60,652 nt of DNA from an uncultured Prevotellaceae bacterium (GTDB taxonomy: Bacteria > Bacteroidota > Bacteroidia > Bacteroidales > Bacteroidaceae): the NCBI GenBank assembly GCA_946188395.1, contig CAMHUU010000016.1, forward strand, positions 1-60,652, given 5' to 3'. The number at the start of each line of letters is the position of its first letter. Position 1 is the first letter of the stretch. Under the pieces are notes generated by a model. That model ran no database searches. It worked only from the letters and a program-made list of their open reading frames with translations, and was not told the DNA's origin. A program made the position numbers and the translations under genes. This document shows positions 49,168 through 57,646 of this stretch, one piece after another.

Positions 49168-50805
49168 TTAGTTTGCTTTGAAGACTTCTTCGCCATCAAC
49201 GATAGTGGCAACGATATTGGCCTGGGCGACCTTCTCGATATCATCGTGCAGGAAGTCGCAATCGTACACAGTCATGTTAGCTATCTTTCCGAACTCGATG
49301 GAACCCAGGCGATGCTCCTGGTGCCATGCATGCGCCACGTTGATGGTCAAGGCACGCAGTGACTGCTGGCGAGTGATAGCCTCCTTGACATTGTGACTGG
49401 TGTCCACACCATCGAACATACCCTTTGGAAGAGAGCGGGTTTCAGCCATGTAAATACTGAGTGGAATATTGAATGACGGAGAAACCGGGTAGTCCGAATG
49501 GAAGACCGGACATGCGCCTGCGTCAAAGAAGGACTTGATGGGATAAGACTGGCTGGCCAATTCCTCACCTACATACTTGACTTCAATGTCATAGAAGCCC
49601 GGAATCTTCGCCGTCCATAGTGGAGGCACTGCCGGAACAGAACCGGTTGCCGCCATACGGCGGATATCCTCGGGGGTTACGAAGTGTAGGTGCGCCAGCA
49701 CGTTGCGCTGGTCCTTGTCGCCGGTAATCTTTTCAGCGTCCTCGATGCAGCCGAGCATGAAGTGGGTTGCACCGCCGCCTTCGGAATGAACATGCACAGA
49801 CATGCCCTCCTTGTCGGCTTCAACAATCAGCTGCACCATCTTGTCATGGTTGTTGAAGCGTTCGTTGCCGTGATAGCCCGGTTGGTCGGCATAATCCTGA
49901 TTCTGCCAGCCCGTGTGCGCTTCGGTCACACCGTCCAAAAACGTCTTGACGCCGACAACATGGAAATATTCACCGCTGTACTTGGCACGATCAGCTGCGA
50001 TGCGGGCCACCTCCGCCTTCGGGTCTTCGGGATTGTCCGGGCACATCAGGTAGGCAAAAGTGCGCAACTTCAGCTTACCCTCCTGTTCCAACTCGTAGAA
50101 GGCCCTGGGAGCTATGGTATTGGTTACCTCCACGCCGGCGTCGGCCACAGCGGTGTAGCCGTTGGCGAGGGCCATGTCCTGCCAGGCGAGCAGATAGTCC
50201 TTGGCATTCTCAAGGGTAGTGGGCAGTTTGGGGTACACTTCGAATACAGGGGCTTCACAGATGTAACCGTCCGGTTCGCCGTTTTCATCCACGTGCACCA
50301 GTTCATAACCCATTTCCTTTGCGTAGGCTGCGTCGATGCCCGCCCATTCCAGTGCTTTGGTATTGAGGAGCATGGAATGTCCCCCGCCGGTTTGCATAAA
50401 CAGCGGCTTGTCGGCGCAAATTTCGTCAAGATACGCTTTGGAAACGTATTCTTCATTTTCGACCCATCCTGATGCCAGGTAGAACTCACGTTGTGGGTTC
50501 TTTTGGATAAACTCCTTGATGATTTCGCGGTATTTAGAATAATCTGTCAAGCCTACCTGCGCGAGGTTCGCCTGCCCGATGGCGCGGTCACCGGCCAAAT
50601 AGCTGTGGCAATGTGACTCAAGGAATCCGGGATAGATGTAGTTGTCGCCATAATCCTGCACCTGCGCATCAGCACCTGCCAGCTTCTTTGCCTCTTCTGC
50701 ACTGCCGATATAGGTAAATACGCCGTTCTTCACTAATGCGGCCTTGGCAAAGGGGCGCTTCTCATCCATCGTGATGATGTTGCCGAGGATAATCGATTGT
50801 TTCAT
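49168..50805 (-). CDS. Amidohydrolase family protein (YtcJ-like)
   Basis: 545 residues from Met at 50805 (MKQSIILGNIITMDEKRPFA); an ATG at 50832 adds nine residues and is also possible. Metal-dependent hydrolase of the amidohydrolase_3/YtcJ group: metal ligands in YPGFLESHCHSYLAG, VKTFLDGVTEAHTGW, SVHVHSEGGGATHF, LAHLHFVTPEDI and CPVFHSDYPVSP. The N- and C-terminal strands form the composite sandwich (NMTVYDCDFL). Substrate is unknown; relatives act on N-substituted amino acids, formamides or cyclic amides. A -7 element at 50852-50859 gives its own promoter. The antiporter follows after 10 bp. Confidence 0.88.
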   Translation of the reverse strand: MKQSIILGNIITMDEKRPFAKAALVKNGVFTYIGSAEEAKKLAGADAQVQDYGDNYIYPGFLESHCHSYLAGDRAIGQANLAQVGLTDYSKYREIIKEFIQKNPQREFYLASGWVENEEYVSKAYLDEICADKPLFMQTGGGHSMLLNTKALEWAGIDAAYAKEMGYELVHVDENGEPDGYICEAPVFEVYPKLPTTLENAKDYLLAWQDMALANGYTAVADAGVEVTNTIAPRAFYELEQEGKLKLRTFAYLMCPDNPEDPKAEVARIAADRAKYSGEYFHVVGVKTFLDGVTEAHTGWQNQDYADQPGYHGNERFNNHDKMVQLIVEADKEGMSVHVHSEGGGATHFMLGCIEDAEKITGDKDQRNVLAHLHFVTPEDIRRMAATGSVPAVPPLWTAKIPGFYDIEVKYVGEELASQSYPIKSFFDAGACPVFHSDYPVSPSFNIPLSIYMAETRSLPKGMFDGVDTSHNVKEAITRQQSLRALTINVAHAWHQEHRLGSIEFGKIANMTVYDCDFLHDDIEKVAQANIVATIVDGEEVFKAN

Positions 50806-50851
50806 AGTTACATTATTTTTAGGAATAGACATATTTGTAGTTTTACGCCTA

Positions 50852-50859
50852 CAAAGTTA
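50852..50859 (-). promoter_or_regulatory. Promoter -7 element for the amidohydrolase gene
   Basis: TAACTTTG on the minus strand, 20 bp above ATG 50832 and 47 bp above ATG 50805, so both candidate starts remain possible. Confidence 0.55.
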
Positions 50860-50875
50860 GCAAAATTTCCTGAAA

Positions 50876-50910
50876 AAAAATCACAGCCTATACCCTAAGC
50901 CGTGATTTTT
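50876..50910 (-). terminator. Terminator after the carboxylesterase gene
   Basis: Read on the minus strand: AAAAATCAC, 17-nt loop, GTGATTTTT, then more T. The 9-bp stem with flanking A and T runs fits an intrinsic terminator. Next to it are two near-copies of TTTTGCARATTTCGT (50907-50948). Confidence 0.65.
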
Positions 50911-50981
50911 GCAAATTTCGTTACTTATTTTGCAGATTTCGTAACTTGATCCAGGATCTCACCAGCATAGCTTCTATTGTT

Positions 50982-53381
50982 TTATCTGACCATTTTTAAT
51001 AGTTCTAATGAAGGACGAGCCTCTCCCGTTATGGGGCGCAGAGTCCAGCGCACCGTCCAGCTGAGCTGTTCATGAGGTTTGAGGGTGGTATAGGGCCCCT
51101 GGGCCTCCAATTCGATGAAGGTCTTTCCGCGATTCACATAAACCTGTATCTCGGCTTCGCCGGGAGCAGGCTGTGAGGCCGTTAAGTCGTCAAACCGCTT
51201 CAACAATAGCAGGCCATTATTGCAATAGGCATACCAGCCCTTACCATCAGCATTGATCTTGCGGTTCTGGGGGGCCTCGTCAGGCTGATACCAAAGGGCA
51301 CCATGCTCGGACTTGAAGGACAAGACTCCGGCAGGCGTCACCCCATCGAGGGGTGCATCGAAGAAAATCACTCCGCCGTCGTTGGGTACGCGGGTAATTT
51401 CCCATGGGGCCACTTGGCGCGTCTCGTCGCTCTCGTTAATAATCGTATAGGTGACGAGGAACCCCCCTCCCACCTCCCCCGACTGGGGAAAGCTTTTGTC
51501 GACGGTAAATTCCTTGCGGACGCGGTATTTCAGTCGCGGAGACACCTCACTGGTCATCATGAGGCGGCCGTCGAGCTCTTCGACCTGATAGACCCCCTTG
51601 TCGAACTCAGGAACGGGCGGCCAGTTCCACTCTTTCTGTGGACTGGTCCAAAAGGTGCTGCCGAAGGATTCTGGTGCCGTCTGTTGCGAGATGACTTCCT
51701 GCCCCTTGTACGTCAGCGACATAATCTTGGCGCCCTTCGTGGGATAGATAGTCATCGTAACATCGCCAGCCTTAAGTTGGCGACAGCTCTGACGGGCACG
51801 GAAGTCGTCGAGCTGTTGGAAACAATGCTTGTCGATAATCTCTGCCAGACGGCGGTCGTGATTGTGGCGGATGGCACACTGGTGGTTGAACTCCATCAGT
51901 TCGCCATTCTCCTTGGTATAAGGATGCCACGTGGGCAGGCCATCGATATTCGGATTGCCGTTATGAGCAAACTGAGCCCATACGCTGCTCATCGTATCGG
52001 CCAGCCGCAGGTCTGCCTCAGTGGGTTGTGGCAGTTCGTTGGCTGAATGGTGGAGCGTGTTGAAGCAGAACTTCAGTTCGTGGCCATGCACACTACCTTT
52101 GTTGACGGGCGAGCGCCAAGTAAACAGGTACATGTAAAGAGGAGAGTGGAGAGAGGAAAGAGGAGAGAGTGATGAGCGGTGAGAAGTAACGGAATCGGCA
52201 GTAATGATGGTTTTCGGACGGAACAGCCAATCGATGCTCAGCAGGTCCTGCGGCGTATGGTCAGGATAAGCCTCAGCAAAAGCACTCAGATAGCTCTGGG
52301 CGTCGAAGCCAAAGGTACGGAACAATTCGCGACGGGCCTCATCCTGTGTCATCGGCTTGTCGTAGCGCAGGCGCTGCAACTCGTTGAACGTCGTACCGAT
52401 GAGGATGGGGACGTTATCGCTGATGCTGGCAAAGCCTGGCTGGAAGGGTTGTTGCAACAGCGTCTCGCCATCGGGCGTGGGACCAAAGCCCCACATCATC
52501 GGCGTGCCAGGCTTGCGGGTGCCAATGCTGGCGGCCATCGCCCGCTGGCCAGCGGCATAGAGTGTATCGTATGGGACACGGTTAATGTCGTCAATATGCT
52601 TGGCATCGATGTTCAGCTCCTTTAGCACGGCCTGCCCCAATTCCTCGGTCATCTGCTTGGTATTCACATTGAGGATGGTGCCGCTCATGATGATGGCCTT
52701 GTGGAAAAGGCCCTTAGCCTGTGGCATGCAAAGCAGCGTGCCCACCTTGCCTCCCCCACCTGACTCTCCGAAGATGGTGACGTTCGTGGGGTCGCCGCCA
52801 AATTGACTGATGTTCTTCTGAATCCACTGCAGGGCCTGCACCACGTCGAGCATACCCACATTGCCAGAATACTTGTATTTCTTCGAAACGCCAGAGAGGT
52901 CCAGGAAACCAAGGATATTCAGACGGTGGTTGACACTAACCACGACGACATCCTTCTTGGCCAGTTGCATGCCAGGATTCCACGCCGACGTGCCAGAGTC
53001 GAAACCGCCACCATGTAGCCAAAGCATCACGGGTTTAAGTGAGGAATGTGGAGTGTGGAGTGTGGAATTGGTCCACACGTTTAGCACGCAGCACTGCTCC
53101 GACATCTCAGTCTCGCTGAGCTTGCGGCCCCATGTGTTTTGCATAGCCTGCGGTCCCCAATGGTCGCACAACCGGACCCCTTTCCACTTGTCGACAGGTT
53201 TTGGCGGCATAAAACGCTCGACCTTCGCATAGGGGATGCCCAGAAAACCTGTGGTCCCTTCTTGATCGATTCCCTGTACCAATCCCGACTCGGTGCGAAC
53301 CACCATCGGATTTTGCTGTGCCATAGCTGCTAACGGTAGCAGTATGGCTAATGTCATAAAGGTTATCTTATTTTTCATCAT
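50982..53381 (-). CDS. Type B carboxylesterase fused to a DUF4380 domain, with three repeat insertions
   Basis: 799 residues, secreted (MMKNKITFMTLAILLPLAAM). The alpha/beta-hydrolase part (about 25-525) shows LGIPYAKVERFMPPKP, PVMLWLHGGGF (oxyanion loop), VVSVNHRLNILGF, the nucleophile Ser207 in FGESGGGGKVG, and a catalytic His in SVHGHELKFCFN. From about 530 a beta-rich DUF4380-like part follows (VTMTIYPTKGAKIMSLTYKG to the end). The family hydrolyses esters, here perhaps acetyl or feruloyl groups on plant glycans. Three low-complexity segments are encoded by repeats: about 104-114 (NSTLHTPHSSL), 398-415 (SSLSPLSSLHSP) and 631-641 (FPQSGEVGGG). All keep the frame. The function of the fusion is inferred. 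Confidence 0.85.
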   Translation of the reverse strand: MMKNKITFMTLAILLPLAAMAQQNPMVVRTESGLVQGIDQEGTTGFLGIPYAKVERFMPPKPVDKWKGVRLCDHWGPQAMQNTWGRKLSETEMSEQCCVLNVWTNSTLHTPHSSLKPVMLWLHGGGFDSGTSAWNPGMQLAKKDVVVVSVNHRLNILGFLDLSGVSKKYKYSGNVGMLDVVQALQWIQKNISQFGGDPTNVTIFGESGGGGKVGTLLCMPQAKGLFHKAIIMSGTILNVNTKQMTEELGQAVLKELNIDAKHIDDINRVPYDTLYAAGQRAMAASIGTRKPGTPMMWGFGPTPDGETLLQQPFQPGFASISDNVPILIGTTFNELQRLRYDKPMTQDEARRELFRTFGFDAQSYLSAFAEAYPDHTPQDLLSIDWLFRPKTIITADSVTSHRSSLSPLSSLHSPLYMYLFTWRSPVNKGSVHGHELKFCFNTLHHSANELPQPTEADLRLADTMSSVWAQFAHNGNPNIDGLPTWHPYTKENGELMEFNHQCAIRHNHDRRLAEIIDKHCFQQLDDFRARQSCRQLKAGDVTMTIYPTKGAKIMSLTYKGQEVISQQTAPESFGSTFWTSPQKEWNWPPVPEFDKGVYQVEELDGRLMMTSEVSPRLKYRVRKEFTVDKSFPQSGEVGGGFLVTYTIINESDETRQVAPWEITRVPNDGGVIFFDAPLDGVTPAGVLSFKSEHGALWYQPDEAPQNRKINADGKGWYAYCNNGLLLLKRFDDLTASQPAPGEAEIQVYVNRGKTFIELEAQGPYTTLKPHEQLSWTVRWTLRPITGEARPSLELLKMVR
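51460..51492. repeat. In-frame C/G-rich element in the carboxylesterase gene
   Basis: AACCCCCCTCCCACCTCCCCCGACTGGGGAAAGC. Encodes FPQSGEVGGG between two beta strands of the DUF4380 part. Similar in style to the element at 12729-12770. Confidence 0.6.
52137..52188. repeat. In-frame GAGAGTG/GAGAGGA tract in the carboxylesterase gene
   Basis: AGAGGAGAGTGGAGAGAGGA then AAGAGGAGAGAGTGATGAGC: purine heptamer-like units encoding a Ser/Leu/His-rich stretch (HRSSLSPLSSLHSPL) in a loop of the esterase. Confidence 0.75.
53040..53072. repeat. In-frame GTGTGGA heptamer tract in the carboxylesterase gene
   Basis: GAGGAATGTGGAGTGTGGAGTGTGGAATT: three GTGTGGA-type heptamers read as NSTLHTPHSSL just before the strand PVMLWLHGGGF. 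Confidence 0.82.
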
Positions 53382-53416
53382 TAAAAAGTTGATAATAACT
53401 GATTCTTTATTTGTTT

Positions 53417-54418
53417 CTATTCTCCAACAAACTGCAATGAGGTACCCTGATTATCTATTTTCAAACGTACCTTACACCCCTCGATCATCGGGTAGTTCAG
53501 ACCACTATGATGACCCACAGGGAAATCATAACAGACAGGGATGTCGTAGTGTTGCAGATATTCGTGGAGCATGTCGTACATATCGTCAAAGCCGTTCTCC
53601 GGATGCTTGTATTTCGAGAAATGGCCCACGATGATGCCCTTCAGCCGTGAGAGGATGCCTCGAATTTCCAGCTGGTGGAGCATGCGGTCGACTTTCGACA
53701 TCCCTTCGCCAGTATCCTCTATAAAGAGTATTAGGCCTTCATCGGCACGATTCAGAAAATCATAGTCAGATCCTGCCAAACCACAAAGAACGGAGAAATT
53801 ACCGCCTACCAAAATGCCCTCTGCCTCGCCCTGTTGGTTCAACGGGTGGGCTACAGCCTGATAGCAGGGAAGTTCGCCCTGCAACAATCTGCGCAGGATG
53901 GCATTCACGGAGGCGCGTTCCCCTCGAAGAGAGATGCCGTCGCACATCGAACAATGTATGCTCATTATCCCTGCCGATACCTCTGCGCTGTGTAAGGCTG
54001 TCGCATCGCTGAAACCCATCACCCATTTCGGATGGTGGCGAAACTCCTCTAAAGGAATGCACTGCAACACCTGCACGGCTCCATCGCCACCACGACTGCA
54101 CAAGATGGCCTTCACGGTAGAATCTCTCAGTGCCCACAGCATATCTGCCGCACGTTCATCAGCAGTACCTGCAAAGCCGTGCCAATTGCTCAACACATGA
54201 GGGCCCACCACAGGCACATAGCCCCACTCACGGAGCGTCTGACAACCCTTGACTACAGTCATCGAATCTGGCGTACTTGATGGCGACACAATGGCTATCG
54301 TATCGCCAGCCTTCAGAGCAACGGGCATTACTAGCCGTTGCTGAGCCGCTACATCCTGAACCAAAGGAATCAGCAGTAGCGATAGCATCAGGATGTTACA
54401 ATAGCCCCATCTTTTCAT
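53417..54418 (-). CDS. LD-carboxypeptidase (peptidase S66), exported
   Basis: 333 residues from Met at 54418 (MKRWGYCNILMLSLLLIPLV signal). Cleaves the L-D bond of tetrapeptide stems during peptidoglycan recycling. S66 features: LKAGDTIAIVSPSSTP, AILCSRGGDGAVQVLQCI (relative of the RGGYG motif), KWVMGFSDATALH with the nucleophile region, GGNFSVLCGLAGSDYDF and LFIEDTGEGMSKVDRML, ending DFPVGHHSGLNYPMIEG. The GYG to GDG change still sits in the expected loop. It overlaps the upstream glycosylase-like gene by 23 bp; an earlier ATG at 54505 would overlap much further. Most relatives are cytoplasmic, so the signal peptide is notable. Confidence 0.88.
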   Translation of the reverse strand: MKRWGYCNILMLSLLLIPLVQDVAAQQRLVMPVALKAGDTIAIVSPSSTPDSMTVVKGCQTLREWGYVPVVGPHVLSNWHGFAGTADERAADMLWALRDSTVKAILCSRGGDGAVQVLQCIPLEEFRHHPKWVMGFSDATALHSAEVSAGIMSIHCSMCDGISLRGERASVNAILRRLLQGELPCYQAVAHPLNQQGEAEGILVGGNFSVLCGLAGSDYDFLNRADEGLILFIEDTGEGMSKVDRMLHQLEIRGILSRLKGIIVGHFSKYKHPENGFDDMYDMLHEYLQHYDIPVCYDFPVGHHSGLNYPMIEGCKVRLKIDNQGTSLQFVGE

Positions 54419-55034
54419 ACATTTTCCGATATGCTTCTGCCTTTTTATTGAATGCCAGCGGATAGGCGCGCGAAGACGACGGAAGGCGATAAAGTACGAT
54501 TTCATCGGCGTCGCAGTTCATTATATTAGGTATCAATACCCAGGAATTAACGTTGGGCATTGTGGGGATATTCAACGTATGGACAATGGTGTCGGTAGCC
54601 TTCTCGCCAGTAGTAACAATGGCTCGCAAATGGGGCAATTGAACTATGAGCGCACGGATGTTTGTGGGCTCTACTACCTCGAGGAATTTGTCGGATGCAT
54701 TGTCCTGCAGACGGCGAATGGCGGTAGAGGTATCGAAGAATGCAAGCCCTTTTTCCTTGCAGAACGCTACGATTTCATCGAGCTTGAAGCGCTTAGCCTC
54801 TTCATCAACAAAATACTGACGGTTACTAAAAAACACTTCGCCCTCGATACGCCAGTGGTCGTTGATAAAGTTAGGATAATAGAAGTCAATACACCACCGT
54901 TTCCGTTGCGGTGGAAAACTGCCTAAAAACAACACTTTGGCATGTTCAGGCAGGAAAGGAATTAGCGGGTGATACTCAACCTCATCCGTACTTCTAGCTA
55001 TGTTTGATGTGTTCAGATACGATTTCATGTTCAT
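54396..55034 (-). CDS. Uracil-DNA-glycosylase-superfamily protein
   Basis: 212 residues, cytoplasmic. The superfamily motif 1 appears as VLFLGSFPPQRKRWCIDFYY with the following PNFINDHW, and motif 2 as LPSSSRAYPLAFNKKAEAY. A Gly-Ser-Phe-Pro-Pro motif and FYYPNFINDHW are typical of the bacterial family that removes deaminated bases such as uracil or hypoxanthine. It overlaps the DMT gene by 4 bp upstream (55031-55034) and the S66 gene by 23 bp downstream, so three unrelated functions share one transcript. The exact base is not readable from the sequence. Confidence 0.82.
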   Translation of the reverse strand: MNMKSYLNTSNIARSTDEVEYHPLIPFLPEHAKVLFLGSFPPQRKRWCIDFYYPNFINDHWRIEGEVFFSNRQYFVDEEAKRFKLDEIVAFCKEKGLAFFDTSTAIRRLQDNASDKFLEVVEPTNIRALIVQLPHLRAIVTTGEKATDTIVHTLNIPTMPNVNSWVLIPNIMNCDADEIVLYRLPSSSRAYPLAFNKKAEAYRKMYEKMGLL

Positions 55035-55954
55035 TCTAAACTCGTTTTCTTGTCACTTAAGACCATGCCCACGAGAATAAGCACAGTACCTATTATAAAA
55101 TAAATAGTGATAGCCTCTGAGAGTAATAGCCATGCAAAAAGAATGGTGGTGACTGGATTGAAATAGACATAGTTTGTGGTGATTACTGCACCCAGTTTCT
55201 TAATAGTCCAATTCCAAGCCATATAGCATAGGAAAGATGCTATGCATCCCAAGAACAGCAGATTCCAAAGTAGAGGCGGCTGCCCGAACAGCAAGTGGGT
55301 GTTCAGACCAGGTCGCACGATGAAAACAGGTATCATAAATACCAACCCATAGAAAAACACCTTTCGGGTGACGAATATCGTGTCGTAGCGGGCGTTGGCA
55401 GGAATCATCAACAGACTATAAAGCGCCCAGCAGAGACAAGCAACAAAGGCCAGCGAGTCGCCTATGGGAGAGAGGTGAAGCACAAAATGGCCATTCAGCA
55501 CCACCACAACTAGTCCCATTGCAGCCAAGAGTGTGCCAATAATCTGAATGCGGTTCAGTCGTTCAGATTTGTAAAACAACCCTATAAGTAACGATGCAAA
55601 CAGTGGACAGAGGCAGACTATCAACGATGTATTGGTAGTTGTCGTATGATTCATCGCCTCGTTCTCGGCCATGAAATACAGCGAGCCTCCCGTTATGCCC
55701 AGCCCCATCATAAGCATTTCGTCTTTCCAACTGTCGGCCATCCAACGGATGCCTCGACAAAGACAAAATACCAGCAGCAGCACATAAGCAATCATAAAAC
55801 GAAGGGTAAAAATCTGAGCTGGCGAAAAGCCACCCAGCAACAGCAGTTTGGTAAACACAAACGTAGAACCCCAGATAGCAACCACCAGGAATGCTACCAC
55901 GTGATATAAGATTCGACGCTGTGATGTCGGCTCTGTCCCTGTTTTTTGATTCAT
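55031..55954 (-). CDS. DMT-superfamily (EamA) transporter
   Basis: 307 residues, ten membrane segments in two EamA repeats (VVAFLVVAIWGSTFVFTKLL at about 16-35; FLGCIASFLCYMAWNWTIKK at about 228-247), ending in a short cytoplasmic Lys tail. It exports or exchanges metabolites such as amino acids or drugs; substrate unknown. The ATG at 55954 lies only 5 bp below the edge of a TATCTTTG element (55959-55966), so the mRNA would be almost leaderless. The stop overlaps the glycosylase gene start. Confidence 0.9.
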   Translation of the reverse strand: MNQKTGTEPTSQRRILYHVVAFLVVAIWGSTFVFTKLLLLGGFSPAQIFTLRFMIAYVLLLVFCLCRGIRWMADSWKDEMLMMGLGITGGSLYFMAENEAMNHTTTTNTSLIVCLCPLFASLLIGLFYKSERLNRIQIIGTLLAAMGLVVVVLNGHFVLHLSPIGDSLAFVACLCWALYSLLMIPANARYDTIFVTRKVFFYGLVFMIPVFIVRPGLNTHLLFGQPPLLWNLLFLGCIASFLCYMAWNWTIKKLGAVITTNYVYFNPVTTILFAWLLLSEAITIYFIIGTVLILVGMVLSDKKTSLE

Positions 55955-55958
55955 GCTG

Positions 55959-55966
55959 CAAAGATA
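55959..55966 (-). promoter_or_regulatory. Promoter -7 element for the DMT-glycosylase-S66 operon
   Basis: TATCTTTG on the minus strand immediately above the ATG at 55954. Expected transcription start is within a few bases of the start codon. No clear -33 TTTG is present. Confidence 0.6.
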
Positions 55967-55970
55967 TAAA

Positions 55971-56000
55971 AAAGTTTAGAGTTTAGGGTTGAAAGTTGAG
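55971..56000. repeat. GTTTAGA/GTTGAAA heptamer-like tract between divergent promoters
   Basis: AGTTTAGAGTTTAGGGTTGAAAGTTGAGAG: four purine heptamers between the DMT and GH30 promoters, in the expected -33 regions of both. Confidence 0.7.
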
Positions 56001-56010
56001 AGAAATTTCG

Positions 56011-56018
56011 TATCTTTG
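56011..56018 (+). promoter_or_regulatory. Promoter -7 element for the GH30 gene
   Basis: TATCTTTG, 22 bp before the ATG at 56040; it shows the ATG at 55989 is not transcribed from here and supports the shorter start. Confidence 0.72.
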
Positions 56019-56039
56019 CCGCCAAAATACTTTTCAACT

Positions 56040-57554
56040 ATGAAGAAAACTATCATTATCTCACTTTTGCTGGCAGCCTCAACGGCTGTCCAAGCAGCAA
56101 AACCACGTACTTCTTTAAAGGTGTATGACACCCGCTATCAGACTATCACAGGCTTTGGTGGTGCCTGTTGTGATGGAGCCATGAAGCCTTTCGGGACTGA
56201 CAACGCCTGTGTGAGCAAACTCTATGGTGCCAAATCAAAGATTGGACTGAACATCTTGCGTATGGAAATCTCGCCAAGTTTTACTGGCGACAATTGGGGC
56301 GACTACGACTGGAATGGCTCATTGCCTTCGGCAAAGACCGTCAAAAATCGTGGCGGCATCGTGTTCGGTACCCCTTGGTCACCTCCTGGTGAATATAAGA
56401 CCAACGGTTCGGCTCAGGGCGGCAATGCCGATGACCAGGGAAACATAAGGGCTACACTACGTAGGGACTGCTATGAAAAGTTCTTCCCCTGGCTGAACAC
56501 GTTCCTGAAGTGGATGAAGGATCATGGCGTTGTCATGGATGCCGTATCCCTGCAGAACGAACCTGACTGGTGGGTCAACTATTCCGGCTGTCTTTACGAG
56601 CCTGATAGTTTGGTGAGCCTCGTCAAGAACTATGCCTACATGCTGGACCGTGAAACCTATAACGGTGTTCGCCTCATCAGTGGTGAGCCCTTGGGATTCA
56701 CCCAAAACTACACTGACCCGTTGATGAAAGATCCGACATGCCGCGAGCAGATTGATATCGTAGCCGGCCACCTTTACGGACATTTACCTCTTCAGTATAT
56801 GAAGCCTGCGGGCGTTTTACCCCTCAAGTACGGCAAGGAGTTGTGGATGACGGAGCACTCGACAACAGATAATACTGGTGCACTGCCCACATGGAATGAC
56901 AACCTGATTTTCGCCCAAGAGCTGAACGAGTGTATGTTGGCTGGTTGTACGGGATATATCTATTGGTATTTGCGTGCACATTGGGCTTTCTGTGGAACAG
57001 GCGAAACCAAGTATGGAGCAGGCAACAAAAAAGACGAACTCCTGCCTCGCGCCTTTGTCATGTCCCACTTCTCGAAGAATGTTACTGGCTCCACCCGCTT
57101 AGCGACCTCAAAAGACGCAGATGCAGGACGCGAGAAAGAGGAAATCCTACAGAACGAACAGTTCTCAGCATACATTAAGGGTGACTCTATCATTGTTATG
57201 GCCATTAATGCAAGGGAGGATACTCGCAACGTAAAAATAACCCTGCCTTACAACGTGAAGAGCGGTTCTCTGTGGTTGTCGACAGGCAATGAAAGCGACA
57301 AGCTCTGTCAGAAATCAGAGCTGGAAGACCTTACCGAGTCCACCAACGAGTATCTTTATGAAATGCCCGCTCAAAGTCTGAGTACTTTTATATTCATGAT
57401 TGACAATGGTAGCACAGCTATTGAAGAGGTAAAGCAAACACGTTTTGATGGTCCAAAGACCTATTATGACCTTCGCGGCAATCGACTTCAGACTCCTAAG
57501 GGCCTCTGCATTGAAAGGTCGGAAGACGGCAGTACCAGGAAAGTCTTATTTTAA
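56040..57554 (+). CDS. GH30 glycoside hydrolase, secreted (glucuronoxylanase-like)
   Basis: 504 residues from ATG at 56040 (MKKTIIISLLLAASTAVQAA signal). The GH30 barrel shows TITGFGGACCDGAM at the start, ILRMEISPS, VFGTPWSPPGEYKTNG, the acid/base Glu in DAVSLQNEPDWWVNYSG and the nucleophile Glu in LWMTEHSTTDN, then GYIYWYLRAHW. A beta-sandwich (about 395-450) and a degraded sorting-like tail YYDLRGNRLQTPKGLCIERS follow. The PPGEYK and WMTEHS motifs resemble the subfamily acting on glucuronoxylan, but other GH30 activities are possible. Probably outer-membrane or extracellular. It sits alone with its own promoter and terminator, away from the sus genes. Confidence 0.88.
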   Translation: MKKTIIISLLLAASTAVQAAKPRTSLKVYDTRYQTITGFGGACCDGAMKPFGTDNACVSKLYGAKSKIGLNILRMEISPSFTGDNWGDYDWNGSLPSAKTVKNRGGIVFGTPWSPPGEYKTNGSAQGGNADDQGNIRATLRRDCYEKFFPWLNTFLKWMKDHGVVMDAVSLQNEPDWWVNYSGCLYEPDSLVSLVKNYAYMLDRETYNGVRLISGEPLGFTQNYTDPLMKDPTCREQIDIVAGHLYGHLPLQYMKPAGVLPLKYGKELWMTEHSTTDNTGALPTWNDNLIFAQELNECMLAGCTGYIYWYLRAHWAFCGTGETKYGAGNKKDELLPRAFVMSHFSKNVTGSTRLATSKDADAGREKEEILQNEQFSAYIKGDSIIVMAINAREDTRNVKITLPYNVKSGSLWLSTGNESDKLCQKSELEDLTESTNEYLYEMPAQSLSTFIFMIDNGSTAIEEVKQTRFDGPKTYYDLRGNRLQTPKGLCIERSEDGSTRKVLF

Positions 57555-57593
57555 CAAGCAGTAAACATTTTCTTTTGCAATAACAGCATCACA

Positions 57594-57627
57594 AAAGAGC
57601 GGCGCAGAAAAATCTGTGCCGCTCTTT
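57594..57627. terminator. Bidirectional terminator between GH30 and sdhB
   Basis: AAAGAGCGGCGCAG, loop AAAAAT, CTGTGCCGCTCTTT: 14-bp stem with one G-T pair, flanked by A and T runs. It serves both convergent transcripts. Confidence 0.88.
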
Positions 57628-57646
57628 ATATAGAATAATGTATGTA

